Source: Clostridia bacterium (lineage in GTDB: Bacteria; Bacillota; Clostridia; Oscillospirales; CAG-272). Taken from it: 64,000 bases of DNA. Location of the stretch: assembly GCA_017503325.1 (NCBI GenBank), contig JAFVTI010000016.1, positions 1 to 64,000 on the forward strand, written 5' to 3'. Shown one piece after another: positions 51,663 to 61,011 of this stretch. Each line of letters starts with the position of its first letter. The first letter of the stretch is position 1. The position numbers and the translations under genes are program-made. The notes beneath the pieces were generated by a model. That model was given only the letters and a program-made list of their open reading frames with translations, was not told the DNA's origin and did no database searches.

Positions 51663-51923
51663 ATGAAAAGATCGATCCGCACGCGACGCTCGCGTGCTCT
51701 CTGCCCTGCCGCTTTTTACACGGCGATCTTCGGTCTTTCGCTGCTTGCTTTGGCTGCATGCGACACGGCCGTGCGGGTGGATGCAGCTATCGCGCAAAAC
51801 CCCAATCTGATCGGCAGCGTTTACATACCCGCCATTGAGCACATCCTCGCAGGCTTTGTGGTGCTGACGGGCGGCGTGCTGCTGATCGACTACGTGCAAA
51901 AAACGGGAGCCGAATCAACTTGA
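51663..51923 (+). CDS. Small membrane protein of unknown function
   Basis: 86 aa. Basic N-terminus (KRSIRTRRSR), a hydrophobic segment at about 16-32, then PAIEHILAGFVVLTGG, a second helix at about 60-76. An ALAAC lipobox-like string ends the first segment, so a lipoprotein is possible. AGAGGTGA lies 4 bp before the ATG. Monocistronic, convergent with the helicase operon, and its end carries that operon's terminator. Confidence 0.6.
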   Translation: MKRSIRTRRSRALCPAAFYTAIFGLSLLALAACDTAVRVDAAIAQNPNLIGSVYIPAIEHILAGFVVLTGGVLLIDYVQKTGAEST

Positions 51924-51932
51924 TTCGGCTCC
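51898..51932 (-). terminator. Terminator of TerB/BrxD/helicase operon
   Basis: Minus strand GGAGCCGAATCA (51932-51921) pairs with TGATTCGGCTCC (51917-51906), followed by CGTTTTTTG. It is nested in the last codons of the convergent small gene. Confidence 0.85.
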
Positions 51933-51938
51933 TGTCAT

Positions 51939-54176
51939 TCAATATTCGCAGAAAATATCATGCACGCGCTTCTCTACCAAGGGCGCGGTCAATCTGTCTG
52001 TCGCGTAGGCCTGTCGCAAAAGCTCGCCCGGCACATAGTCGTCGTATTTTTCAAATACGGGCAGCTCTCCCGCCTCCACAAGGCTCTGACAATCAATGCC
52101 CTGCTCTGCAATGCGGCAAAGCTCGCGGATCAGCGCAAAATCGCCGCCGCTCTCCATTTTGAAGGTGATATAATAACAGCCCTCAAACTCAATGCCCGAG
52201 ATGCCCAGCTGCTTTGCATGCTTTTTAAGCAAACGGCGCAGCGTGCGGAAGGCGCGCGTGCCAAGCCAGGGGAACAAGCACCAGCTATACCCGCCCAGGT
52301 GGATGAGCGAATGCTCGTGCATGCCTGTATTGTGCGCCACATGGCGTGCCATATCCAGGCGCGCGCGGGCGTTTTCCTTGAGATACGGATATACGGTATC
52401 CTCGACCAGCACCTGCTTCATTCTCTCCAAAATTTTGGTGTGAATTTCGCCGAAATCACCCGGCCAGGAGATCTCCATCTTGCCTTCCACAGCCTTGACG
52501 TAGATCAGCTTGCGCGAGATATCCAGCTCCTCGACCTCCCAGACGCGTCCCGCCAGCGCGAAACGGTCACCCACGGGGGGCGGCGTGGTGATGGTACCGA
52601 TCTCGTCCGAGCCGCAGCGCACGGTATAATCCTCGCTATCCTTGAACACGGCGTAAAAGCGGAAGCTTTTGAGAAGTCTTTCGCCCGCAAGCCCCACGAT
52701 CAAGCCCTTTTCCTCGGTCATTTCCAAGAAATCGTTGTTGAGCATGGAGATCATGAGCACCTTATAGTCCTCCTTGCGCACATCAGCAAAGGGCGGCAAA
52801 GCCAGTACCTTTGCGGCAAGCGCGGCGGGCGTCAGCTCGCCCTCGGCTGCAAGAATGCTCAGCGTTTGGTGGAACAAGAGCGAATAGGGCAGCTTTTTCT
52901 TCATGGGCGGCTCAATAAAACGCTCCTCGATATACAGCTGCACAATAGCGATGCCGCGCAAAAGCTCCCACGGGATCAGCTGCGGCAAGGGGGTGTTGGG
53001 CAGCGGGTCCTCCTCGCGGAACACCATCATCATCTCGGGCGGCTGTCCGCGTCTGCCCGAGCGGCCAAGACGCTGCAAAAAGCCTGTGACCGTATTGGGG
53101 GCTTGATTTTGCAGCACTCGCTCAAGTCGGCCGATATCAATGCCCAGCTCCATGGTCACAGTGGCGCAGGTCACGGCAAATTCCTCTTCGTTTTTCATCT
53201 TGAGCTCGGCTTCCTCGCGCAGTGACGCGGAAAGATTGCCGTGGTGGATCAAAAACACGTCGCGGTCGCCTCTTGCACGCGCGATCTGACGGAAGGTGGC
53301 GCAAAGATACTCGGTCTCCTCCCTGGAATTGGAAAATACCAGGGATTTTTTGGTGCTGACGCAGTCGTACATATATTCAAAGCCCGCGTCCAGCACGGCA
53401 GAGGCTTCGGCAAGCTCCTCACCGTCCTTCTCGGATTCGTCCTTGCTCTGCGTGGCCTTGGGATTTTGCACGTAAAAGTGCTCCATGCCAAGTCTCCAGC
53501 GGATCTTTCCCTCGTCAAAGCGCGGCACGTCGGTCTCTTTGCCCGTGCCCTCGCCCAGCCATGCGGCAGCCCCCTCGGGGTCACCAATGGTGGCCGAAAG
53601 CCCCACGCGGCGCACGTCGTGCCCAATCAGATGGGTGATTCTTTCCAGCTGGCAGCGGATCTGATTGCCGCGATCGGTGCCCGTCAGCGTATGGATCTCG
53701 TCAATCACCACGTATCTCAAATCCCCAAACAAGCGCGGGATGTCGTTGGAGCGTCCTATCAGCATGGCCTCAAGCGATTCGGGTGTGATCTGCAAAACGC
53801 CCTTGGGATTTTCCAACAGCTTGCGCTTGTGCGATGTGGCTACGTCACCGTGCCAATGCGTAACGGGAATGCCGCTTTGATCCAGCAGCTGCTCGATGCG
53901 GAAAAACTGGTCGTTGATCAGGCTCTTGAGCGGCGCGATATAAATGACCCCGATGCTGCTGCTCGGATGATCCCAAAGCTCGGTCAGGATGGGAAAGAAC
54001 ACAGCCTCTGTCTTGCCGCTGGCCGTGGACGAGGTCAGCAGCAGGTTGTGATCGGTCTCAAACAGGGTGTGCGCGGCCGCCATTTGCACGGGGCGCAGCG
54101 ACTCCCAGGTATTATTGTAAATGAATTCCCGGATAAAATCGGGAAATCTTTCAAAAATCTCGTCTGCTCTGGTCAT
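51939..54176 (-). CDS. Lhr/BrxHI-like superfamily 2 helicase
   Basis: 745 aa. Helicase motifs in order: Q-like RPVQMAA, Walker A TSSTASGKT (48-56), APLKSL, TPESL, DEIH (159-162), SAT (194-196), FSNSREETEY, TMELGIDIGR (341-350) and QRLGRSGRRG (368-377). A 350-residue Lhr-type C-terminal region follows. Lhr helicases unwind DNA or RNA-DNA with 3'-5' polarity. The shape and the neighbouring BrxD-like ATPase match the BrxHI helicase of type 2 BREX phage-defence systems. Starts 9 bp after the ATPase gene. Confidence 0.88.
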   Translation of the reverse strand: MTRADEIFERFPDFIREFIYNNTWESLRPVQMAAAHTLFETDHNLLLTSSTASGKTEAVFFPILTELWDHPSSSIGVIYIAPLKSLINDQFFRIEQLLDQSGIPVTHWHGDVATSHKRKLLENPKGVLQITPESLEAMLIGRSNDIPRLFGDLRYVVIDEIHTLTGTDRGNQIRCQLERITHLIGHDVRRVGLSATIGDPEGAAAWLGEGTGKETDVPRFDEGKIRWRLGMEHFYVQNPKATQSKDESEKDGEELAEASAVLDAGFEYMYDCVSTKKSLVFSNSREETEYLCATFRQIARARGDRDVFLIHHGNLSASLREEAELKMKNEEEFAVTCATVTMELGIDIGRLERVLQNQAPNTVTGFLQRLGRSGRRGQPPEMMMVFREEDPLPNTPLPQLIPWELLRGIAIVQLYIEERFIEPPMKKKLPYSLLFHQTLSILAAEGELTPAALAAKVLALPPFADVRKEDYKVLMISMLNNDFLEMTEEKGLIVGLAGERLLKSFRFYAVFKDSEDYTVRCGSDEIGTITTPPPVGDRFALAGRVWEVEELDISRKLIYVKAVEGKMEISWPGDFGEIHTKILERMKQVLVEDTVYPYLKENARARLDMARHVAHNTGMHEHSLIHLGGYSWCLFPWLGTRAFRTLRRLLKKHAKQLGISGIEFEGCYYITFKMESGGDFALIRELCRIAEQGIDCQSLVEAGELPVFEKYDDYVPGELLRQAYATDRLTAPLVEKRVHDIFCEY

Positions 54177-54185
54177 ACGCTACCC

Positions 54186-55559
54186 TCAAAAATCCAGATC
54201 GTCAGGGGTGAATTTGCGAACGGCATCAGCCCCGGGAGCGTCCGGAACGCCATTCCCTGTCGTGTTGGCTGCAGGCGCTGCAACGCTCGTGGTCTTGACA
54301 ATGTCCTCAAAGCTTGCCTCGGGATTCTGCATGAGCACGTTGAGTACGGTCATATAGTCGCGCAGCATCTCACGCGGCGTGATCATGCTGTCTGCCCCCG
54401 CGCGGGCAAGGCAGGTCTGCAAGAACGCCACCTGCTGCTCCTTGGTAATGCGGGGCTCGATGTTATAGTACTGCGCGTACAGCTGCGTGATACGCGAGAT
54501 CAGCGCGAACAGCTCGTCGTCCGAGAGGCGGCGCAGTCTGATCACGGGGCCAATCAGATTCTTAAATCCGTCGGGCGTAAAGCGGCTGTCGCACAGGCGG
54601 GAGCGCAGCGCCTCGTAAGAGAACAATCCTCTGCGGCTGTCCTCTAAAAACTGCGGCGTGCCGCCGAACACAATCTCCAGTCCCGGGGCTCTACCCTGCA
54701 GCGTATCGTTGAACATGGAAAGGATCTTTTCATAGTTATTTTCGCGGCTGACGCGGTGCACGATCTTATAGAGATTGACGCACTCATCGATAAATACGAC
54801 AAGGCCGCGGTAGCCCATCAGGCGCACGAGCGATGCCCACAGCTTGAGAAAATCGTACCAGTTGTCGTCGTCAATGATGACAGACACCGAAAAGCCCAGT
54901 GCGCCCTTGGCCTCGGTCTTGGTGGAAAACTCCCCGCGCAGCCAGCGCAGGCAGGCACTCATGATCTCGCGGTCGTTCTCGCCGCCGCTCATATAAGCGC
55001 GGTAATACGCCGTGATGACGCGGGCAAAATCAAAGCCGCCCACCAAAAATTCCACCTCGGAAAGCCTTTGCATGACGCGCGCGTTGAGCGCATTCTCAAA
55101 CGCGGCGGAGTCGGGCGAATAGCCCTCGGACACCAGCTCTGCCTGCAAGGAGGAGATCCAACGCGCAATGATCTTGGGCAAAGCACCGCCGTCGGGGGAA
55201 GCCTTGCTGGCAAGGTTTTTCATCAGCTCGCGATAGGTTGCCACGCCGCTGCCGCCCGTGCCGTACAAGCGACGCTCGGGCGAAAGGTCACAGTCGGCTG
55301 TGATAAAATCGCGCTCCAGCGCGTATCCGCGGATCAGCTGCATCAAAAAGCTTTTACCGCTGCCGTAGCGACCCACCAGAAATCTCATGCCCGCACCGCC
55401 CTCGTTGACCTGCTCCAGATCGGAAAGCAGCGCGGCGATCTCATCCTTGCGGCCGATTGCAATATAGGGTGCGCCCGAGCGCGGCACGACACCGGCAGAA
55501 ACCGATGCAAGCAATGCGCCCAGCACGCGTCTTGGTACTTGTTGATTTTGATTATCCAT
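54186..55559 (-). CDS. BrxD-like ATP-binding protein (DUF2791)
   Basis: 457 aa. AAA-type P-loop: Walker A GRYGSGKS (63-70), Walker B LVVFIDECVNLY (253-264), FGGTPQF near 296 as a sensor-like strand, and an arginine-rich segment (YEALRSRLCDSRF) after it. The string GRKDEIAALLSDLEQVNEGGAG and GYRGLVVFIDE place it with DUF2791, named BrxD in BREX. It begins 3 bp after the TerB gene stop, and the 40-residue C-terminal tail is disordered. Its partner is probably the helicase downstream. Confidence 0.85.
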   Translation of the reverse strand: MDNQNQQVPRRVLGALLASVSAGVVPRSGAPYIAIGRKDEIAALLSDLEQVNEGGAGMRFLVGRYGSGKSFLMQLIRGYALERDFITADCDLSPERRLYGTGGSGVATYRELMKNLASKASPDGGALPKIIARWISSLQAELVSEGYSPDSAAFENALNARVMQRLSEVEFLVGGFDFARVITAYYRAYMSGGENDREIMSACLRWLRGEFSTKTEAKGALGFSVSVIIDDDNWYDFLKLWASLVRLMGYRGLVVFIDECVNLYKIVHRVSRENNYEKILSMFNDTLQGRAPGLEIVFGGTPQFLEDSRRGLFSYEALRSRLCDSRFTPDGFKNLIGPVIRLRRLSDDELFALISRITQLYAQYYNIEPRITKEQQVAFLQTCLARAGADSMITPREMLRDYMTVLNVLMQNPEASFEDIVKTTSVAAPAANTTGNGVPDAPGADAVRKFTPDDLDF

Positions 55560-55562
55560 TCG

Positions 55563-57209
55563 TTATCTCCTCCAAAGGAACGAAATCTGTTCCCTGTAAT
55601 CCTCGATGATGGCGTAGCCGCCCTCACCGTCCTCTAAGATCACGTCTCCGAATATCTCGGCTGCGATCTCGTTGATCTCGTCCGCCACCGCGTCGATCAT
55701 TTTACCCATTTCCCGCGCAGCAGCATTTTGTGCAGCAGCATTCCCTTCTGCCGCAGCCGCAATGAAGGGCAGATAATCGGCAAGGGCGTCCGCTAATGCG
55801 TTGTCTCCTTGCGGAGCGTCGGCCACGACGGGGGCAGGTTGTGCGGGCGAATCGTGATTCACCCCTACGGGAGCGGGTTGCACGTCCGAATCCGCGTCCT
55901 CAAACGCTTCGATCAGCTTGCGGGTCGTCTCCCAGGACTGTCGCTCGATCTCTGCGCTATGCGAAAGATCCAAAGGCGTTGCGGGCAGATCGTACAGCCT
56001 TTCGTATTGCTCGGTCTGCTCCTGCTCGCGGCTCTTCATTTTGGGCACGTACAAATCAAGATACGCGTCCATTTCCTTTTTGACCGCATCCGAAAGCCCG
56101 GTCACGCTCAGGCGCGACTTAACGCCCATGTGGGCGCGGATGCGATTCTCTGTATATTTGACCATATCGGTCACGGCAAAGCGCAGCTCGTGCGAGCGCG
56201 AGATCGAGCAATACCTCACCTCAATACGCTTTTTGATACGGTGGGAGCAAAGGGCTGCCACGTAGCTGTCGCGCGTGATCACGCTTTCCTGCACGCCACC
56301 CTTGCCGCGCAAAATCTCCGCGCCCGCACCGCCCCGCTCCAGCAGATAGGTCAGCACGCCGGGGATGATCTGATCGTAGAGTGCTTTACTTTCGCCCTGC
56401 GCGAATTTGCTCTTGCGGTAGTCGTACTGACAGCAAAAGCCCAACAGTGCCTTGGCGTAAGCCTCGGCCCCCCCCGCGCCCTCGCCGCAATCCAGATAAA
56501 ACTCCTTGAGCGTGGCCACGGCCAGCACGTCGTCCCGAATGGGCGCAAGCTGCTCAACAGGTGCAGCAAGACCATGCAACAGGCAAAAATCGCAGATCCA
56601 CTCGGCAAAATAGCGGTCAAGACGCGGCACGTCCTTATGGTAAGCCACCCAAAGGCGGCAGAGCGCGTCGCGCACCTTGGCGGGATTGTCGTCAGGCAGG
56701 TTGATCAGCTCGTACATATTCAGCAGAATATAGCTGTAATCCGCGGGCAGGTACACGCCGTGCTGTATGATATTCTCGCGCCACCAAAGGTAATAGGCCA
56801 GCTGTGCCTTGGTCATCTGCCCATACTGCGGCATATACGAGAAAAATCCCACGTGCGGTGCTTCCTTGCCCTTGATGCGACGCAGATACTCACCGTCGCG
56901 GCAGAATTTTTCATAATACGTGTAGCCCGATCTCCAAGGGTAGACACTCACACGGTGTACAAGCCCGCCCTGCATGTCAAAGACCGCTTCGGGCTCTATG
57001 GGGGCTTCGGGCGCGGGCGTTCTTTTGGCCGGAACGGTGTGGCTGAGCTTTGCCTCGGACGTATCCCTTTGCGGCTTGGCGCTGGGCACCTCGATCTCCA
57101 CAGCGTCAGTCGCACCCGGGCGACGCTGCACCGGCGGACGCTTTGCGGGCATCAAACCGTCGATATCCCAAAATGCATCCAGCTCTTCTTTTCGGTTTTT
57201 CGCGCTCAC
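55563..57209 (-). CDS. TerB_N/TerB_C-domain protein
   Basis: 548 aa, GTG start at 57209 with GGGAGGGG 6 bp upstream; no in-frame ATG is near. Residues 1-80 are disordered. TerB_N follows (about 88-300; SGYTYYEKFCRDGEYL, YMPQYGQMTKAQLAYYLWWREN, YSYILLNMYELINLPDD). A middle helical part contains HRIKKRIEVRYCSISRS. TerB_C is the last 70 residues (EIAAEIFGDVILEDGEGGYAIIEDYREQ). Such proteins occur in tellurite-resistance-linked stress and phage-defence neighbourhoods and may bind metal or link to membranes. It leads the operon from a consensus promoter. Confidence 0.82.
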   Translation of the reverse strand: MSAKNRKEELDAFWDIDGLMPAKRPPVQRRPGATDAVEIEVPSAKPQRDTSEAKLSHTVPAKRTPAPEAPIEPEAVFDMQGGLVHRVSVYPWRSGYTYYEKFCRDGEYLRRIKGKEAPHVGFFSYMPQYGQMTKAQLAYYLWWRENIIQHGVYLPADYSYILLNMYELINLPDDNPAKVRDALCRLWVAYHKDVPRLDRYFAEWICDFCLLHGLAAPVEQLAPIRDDVLAVATLKEFYLDCGEGAGGAEAYAKALLGFCCQYDYRKSKFAQGESKALYDQIIPGVLTYLLERGGAGAEILRGKGGVQESVITRDSYVAALCSHRIKKRIEVRYCSISRSHELRFAVTDMVKYTENRIRAHMGVKSRLSVTGLSDAVKKEMDAYLDLYVPKMKSREQEQTEQYERLYDLPATPLDLSHSAEIERQSWETTRKLIEAFEDADSDVQPAPVGVNHDSPAQPAPVVADAPQGDNALADALADYLPFIAAAAEGNAAAQNAAAREMGKMIDAVADEINEIAAEIFGDVILEDGEGGYAIIEDYREQISFLWRR

Positions 57210-57245
57210 ATAATCCCCTCCCTTTCGCTTTCTTGGTAATTATTT

Positions 57246-57274
57246 ATTATATCATAGTTTTATACGTGTGTCAA
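57246..57274 (-). promoter_or_regulatory. Promoter of TerB/BrxD/helicase operon
   Basis: Minus strand TTGACA (57269-57274), 17-bp spacer, TATAAT (57246-57251). Both boxes match consensus, so the operon should be expressed constitutively unless repressed. Confidence 0.85.
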
Positions 57275-57332
57275 TGGATCTTCAAGTTTTTGCGCATGTT
57301 TTGAAGTTTGAAAAATCGGGGGGCATAAACCA

Positions 57333-57361
57333 TTGACACCACTTTTCGCTTATGGTATAAT
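57333..57361 (+). promoter_or_regulatory. Promoter of beta-helix enzyme gene
   Basis: TTGACA (57333-57338), 17-bp spacer, TATAAT (57356-57361), with TGG before the -10. Confidence 0.85.
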
Positions 57362-57392
57362 CAAATTATCCTATCAAGTAAAGGAGTCTTTT

Positions 57393-60300
57393 ATGTCACG
57401 CTATCTTGTCAAGGACAAATATACCTATGAAAAGATCCGTCAGACCGATTACTCGTTTTCGGACGGCTGGACGCTTTCGCAAAACCACGTGCAGGGTCGC
57501 TTTCTCTTTGAGCAGGCCGAGCCAATCGGCACCTGGACGCTGCGCGCGGATGCAGCGCCGATCGAGGTGCTGCTGACACCCTTGCAGGGTGCGCGCTTTG
57601 CATCGGTTTCGGGCTTTATGATCTCGCAAGCCGCGGGCGAGGGCATGCTTTGCAAGCTGACGCTTTGGGGAGCGGACGGACAGTCCTTCTGCTCGGTTTG
57701 CTACATGACCGAGGCACCGCGCCTGTTCTCCACGCGCAAAATGGACTTCGTTCCCGTACGAATGACGCTGGAAACGAGGGCTTACGATCCCGTATGGCAG
57801 CGCGACGAGGTGGAGATCTCGCTTTGCTACGGCTTTGCGTTGGATAACCTTGGCACGGTGGGCGGGCAAGCTCACTTCTATTCGGTCACGGGCGGCACGC
57901 TTGCGGATCGCGGCGGCGAGATGGTGCTGACGCTTGACGGAAAAGCAGAGCTGACCTCTCCCCTGTTCCCGAATCACGCAGGCACGCCCTACAACATGCT
58001 CATGCCCAGACGCAATACGATCTTTGCCGTGATCACCAACCACTCCACCGCCAAGGAGGCATGGCTGTATTACGCCACCTCCAAGCACGCAGAGAAATGC
58101 GGCAAATGCGTGACGCTGGAAAACGACGGTCTGCCCCACGCTTACTATTTCAATCTTTCCGACACCCCCTCTTGCGACGGTCGCCTTTTACAGTTTACGC
58201 TGGCCTTGGAGGGCGAGGGGGAGCTGATCCTGCACCGCTATTCCTTTGAGCAGGAAAAGCCGCTGATCGATTACGCGGGAAAGATCACGGCCTGCACGGC
58301 TGATCCCGTGGCAAAAACGGTCAGGGTTTGCGGACGCGTCAACACATCCAAGCTTTCCGCCTACGCGGGCGGCAGCATCTGCATCTATGCCACCACCATG
58401 GCAAACGCGCCCTCGGCTGCGGGCGTGGAGCGCACCTCGGGCAAGCGGCTGCTTGGCAAAGTGCCGCTGACGGCAGATTTTTGCATGGAAAACATCCCGC
58501 TGTGCGACGCGCACACCACGCTGCTTCCCTATCAGCTGATCGCCTTTGCCGAGGCGGACGGTCAAGAGCCTCTTTGCCTGTGCGAAAGATTTTACATTGA
58601 AAACTACGAGGATTTCGATACCAATCCTTACGCCTTTGACCTGCCCGACTACACGCTCTCGGTCACCGATTGCGGTGCATACGGTGACGCAATACACGAC
58701 GACACGCGTGCCATTCAAGAGGCCATCGACCGCGTGGCTGCCGCAGGCGGCGGACGCGTGCTGCTGCCCGGATCGGTGGGTCTTTACGGCCGCCGCTATA
58801 TCGTCACCTCTCTGCTCATGCGCTCCATGGTGGATCTCCATTTCGAGGACGGTGCGGTGCTCTGGCAATCGCAGCTGCCGGACGATTACGATTATGAGGT
58901 CACCTACGGACACGACGGTGTCATTCCGGGCATCAACTGGACGCATTGCCTGCACGTTTGCAATCTGCCCTTGATTCAGGGAGCAAATCTGCACCACGTC
59001 AAGATCACGGGCAAGGGCTCTGTCCGCATGATGGACACGGGCAGCGAGGAAGGCGTGGATATGCCGGGCTATGCTTCGGGCTGTCCTGACCGCATTCACC
59101 TCATTCCCATCGGATTTTTCCGCGTAAACTACTGTGAATGCCGCGATTTTGAGATCATTCGCTCCAACAATTATCACACCGAATTCAACCACTCGCGCAA
59201 CGTCTATCTTGCCAACCTGCGTCTGCACGAGGTCAAATGCGTCAGCGGTGACGGCTTTGGCGTGGCAGGTGCACAGCACGTACTGGTCAATCGCTGCTTC
59301 TTCCAGTCAAACGACGACGGCGTGGTCATGTCCTGCCACTACTTTGACCCGCGCGGCATTCTGTGGTGGACCAACATGAAGGACGAAGACAACTCCTGCA
59401 GGCACATCAAGGCGGTGCATTCCTACATCAATTCGGGTGGCGGCAAGGCGCTGGCATTTATTACCTGGGGCACCAACGACCCCATCCAGGAGCGCGAGGA
59501 GATCAGCGATATTGAGGCTTACGACAACTATCTTGTCTGCGTCAACCCCGTTGGCACCTGGCCGGATAACCCCTACAACGGAAAAGTGCCCTTTGACAAC
59601 ACCGAGATAGACGACTACTCCCCCGTCAAGAACGTGCGCGTGTTTGGCAACCGCTACGAGGGAAATTGCACCTTAGGTCCCATTGCCTGCACCAACGTTC
59701 TGACCGACTGCGGCGTGCACTCGACAAACAACTTCAGAAACGGCGACTTTACGCTGGGCGGCCTTGCCAACTGGACGCTGCAGCACAATTCCGATCCCGA
59801 GAGCATTGATACCGTCATTTACGCTGACAAGGAAAAGGGCCGCATCTCTCATTATGAAGCAGGCCTTGTCCGTGCCGTGCAGGGGCTTTACCTTGCCATG
59901 GGCACGCACACCTTTTCTGCCGAGGTCATGACGGGCGGTGACGGTGCGCGCATGATGGTTGCCGAGATCGAAAGCGGTCAGATCATCGCCTCCCGCGAGG
60001 TCAGCTGCACGCGCCCCACGGTCGTCTCTCTTCCCTTTGAGATTGCCGACGAGTCGGCCGACGTGTTCGTAGGCTTTGAAAGCCTTGGCGACTCTGCCGA
60101 GTCCTATGCGATCTTTGACTGTTGCAATCTTTTCAGCCAAGTGGATCACGAGGCCATTCGCCTGTCTCGGGAAAACACCTTTATGAGCAAGGTCAACGCG
60201 CATTTTGATACGGGTAACGTCTTTGCGCCACTTTCCGAGAACGGCAAGGTCTACTTGCAGGCGCGTGTGCAAGGGGATGCTTTGCTCTCCACCCGCAAAG

Positions 60301-60671
60301 CCTACAAGACGCTGACGCTTGGCTGCGGCATACGCCTTGAGCACGTAGAGGACACCGACGCGCGCGGCTACGGCATTCGCTTTGCCATCCGAGAAAACGG
60401 CCACCGCGAGCTGCGCGTTTGCCACAAGCAATGCCTGCTTCGTCTGATCGACGTGCAGGACGGTGTGGAAACCGAGCTTTACTGCCGCCCCAATTTCTTT
60501 TTCACCTCCAACGATTTCCATCTGTTCTCGCTGGAGATCACGCCGGATCGTATCAATATCTGGATCGACGGCTCGCTGTACGGCAGCGTCAAGGCAGACG
60601 CTATCGAGGGCAAGGCGGGCGTGTTCCTTTGCGACGCAGGCGTATCACTCTGTGATATTTCCATGACGTAA
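57393..60671 (+). CDS. Large right-handed beta-helix glycosidase/lyase-like protein
   Basis: 1092 aa from the ATG at 57393 (AAAGGAG upstream). No signal peptide, so it appears cytoplasmic. Residues about 1-420 are beta-sandwich-like. The helix begins at about 421 with VTDCGAYGDAIHDDTRAIQEAID and GGGRVLLPG, the start typical of Pectate_lyase_3 and GH28 proteins; GDGFGV (about 620) and SNDDGVVM (about 640) look like the GH28 Asp pair. The last 300 residues resemble carbohydrate-binding and LamG-like folds. A role on pectin-derived or other oligosaccharides is likely; the reaction is not settled. Followed by a terminator. Confidence 0.75.
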   Translation: MSRYLVKDKYTYEKIRQTDYSFSDGWTLSQNHVQGRFLFEQAEPIGTWTLRADAAPIEVLLTPLQGARFASVSGFMISQAAGEGMLCKLTLWGADGQSFCSVCYMTEAPRLFSTRKMDFVPVRMTLETRAYDPVWQRDEVEISLCYGFALDNLGTVGGQAHFYSVTGGTLADRGGEMVLTLDGKAELTSPLFPNHAGTPYNMLMPRRNTIFAVITNHSTAKEAWLYYATSKHAEKCGKCVTLENDGLPHAYYFNLSDTPSCDGRLLQFTLALEGEGELILHRYSFEQEKPLIDYAGKITACTADPVAKTVRVCGRVNTSKLSAYAGGSICIYATTMANAPSAAGVERTSGKRLLGKVPLTADFCMENIPLCDAHTTLLPYQLIAFAEADGQEPLCLCERFYIENYEDFDTNPYAFDLPDYTLSVTDCGAYGDAIHDDTRAIQEAIDRVAAAGGGRVLLPGSVGLYGRRYIVTSLLMRSMVDLHFEDGAVLWQSQLPDDYDYEVTYGHDGVIPGINWTHCLHVCNLPLIQGANLHHVKITGKGSVRMMDTGSEEGVDMPGYASGCPDRIHLIPIGFFRVNYCECRDFEIIRSNNYHTEFNHSRNVYLANLRLHEVKCVSGDGFGVAGAQHVLVNRCFFQSNDDGVVMSCHYFDPRGILWWTNMKDEDNSCRHIKAVHSYINSGGGKALAFITWGTNDPIQEREEISDIEAYDNYLVCVNPVGTWPDNPYNGKVPFDNTEIDDYSPVKNVRVFGNRYEGNCTLGPIACTNVLTDCGVHSTNNFRNGDFTLGGLANWTLQHNSDPESIDTVIYADKEKGRISHYEAGLVRAVQGLYLAMGTHTFSAEVMTGGDGARMMVAEIESGQIIASREVSCTRPTVVSLPFEIADESADVFVGFESLGDSAESYAIFDCCNLFSQVDHEAIRLSRENTFMSKVNAHFDTGNVFAPLSENGKVYLQARVQGDALLSTRKAYKTLTLGCGIRLEHVEDTDARGYGIRFAIRENGHRELRVCHKQCLLRLIDVQDGVETELYCRPNFFFTSNDFHLFSLEITPDRINIWIDGSLYGSVKADAIEGKAGVFLCDAGVSLCDISMT

Positions 60672-60680
60672 TCCCCATAT

Positions 60681-60712
60681 GCGGGAGGCGAAACGCCTCC
60701 CGCTCTTTTATT
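60681..60712 (+). terminator. Intrinsic terminator
   Basis: GCGGGAGGCG (60681-60690), loop AAA, CGCCTCCCGC (60694-60703), TCTTTTATTT. Confidence 0.9.
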
Positions 60713-60745
60713 TGAAAACTTTTCGCAACAAAGGGACAAAAGCTC

Positions 60746-60774
60746 TTGCATTTCTCGTCGAAATTCGGTATAAT
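60746..60774 (+). promoter_or_regulatory. Promoter of ireB-ribF
   Basis: TTGCAT (60746-60751), 17-bp spacer, TATAAT (60769-60774). Confidence 0.75.
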
Positions 60775-60809
60775 AAATTTAAGAATAATTTTCTCTGAGG
60801 AGTACCGAT

Positions 60810-61010
60810 ATGAACGCAAAAGAAATTCTTTCCAAGGTTTACAATTCGCTCAAAAAGGGCGGCTATGATCCCGTCGCACAGATCAGCGGTTACCTGCTCT
60901 CGGGCGACCCCACCTACGTCTCTGACGTGGACGGCGCACGCGCGCTGATTTGCTCCTTGGAGCGTGAGCAGCTGCTTGCCGAGCTGGTTGGCAGCTACCT
61001 TGGCGACTGA
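60810..61010 (+). CDS. IreB/UPF0297-family protein, short form
   Basis: 66 aa; the family is usually 80-90 aa. The conserved core VYNSLKKGGYDPVAQISGYLLSGDPTYVS is complete (positions 10-38), and LICSLEREQLLAELVGSYL closes it. In Enterococcus IreB is phosphorylated by the kinase IreK on Thr residues in its N-terminal tail. Here that tail is missing: only eight residues precede the core. GAGGAG supports this ATG. Its usual neighbours (ruvX/yrrK, alaS) are not here; ribF follows with a 1-bp gap. Confidence 0.85.
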   Translation: MNAKEILSKVYNSLKKGGYDPVAQISGYLLSGDPTYVSDVDGARALICSLEREQLLAELVGSYLGD

Positions 61011-61011
61011 T

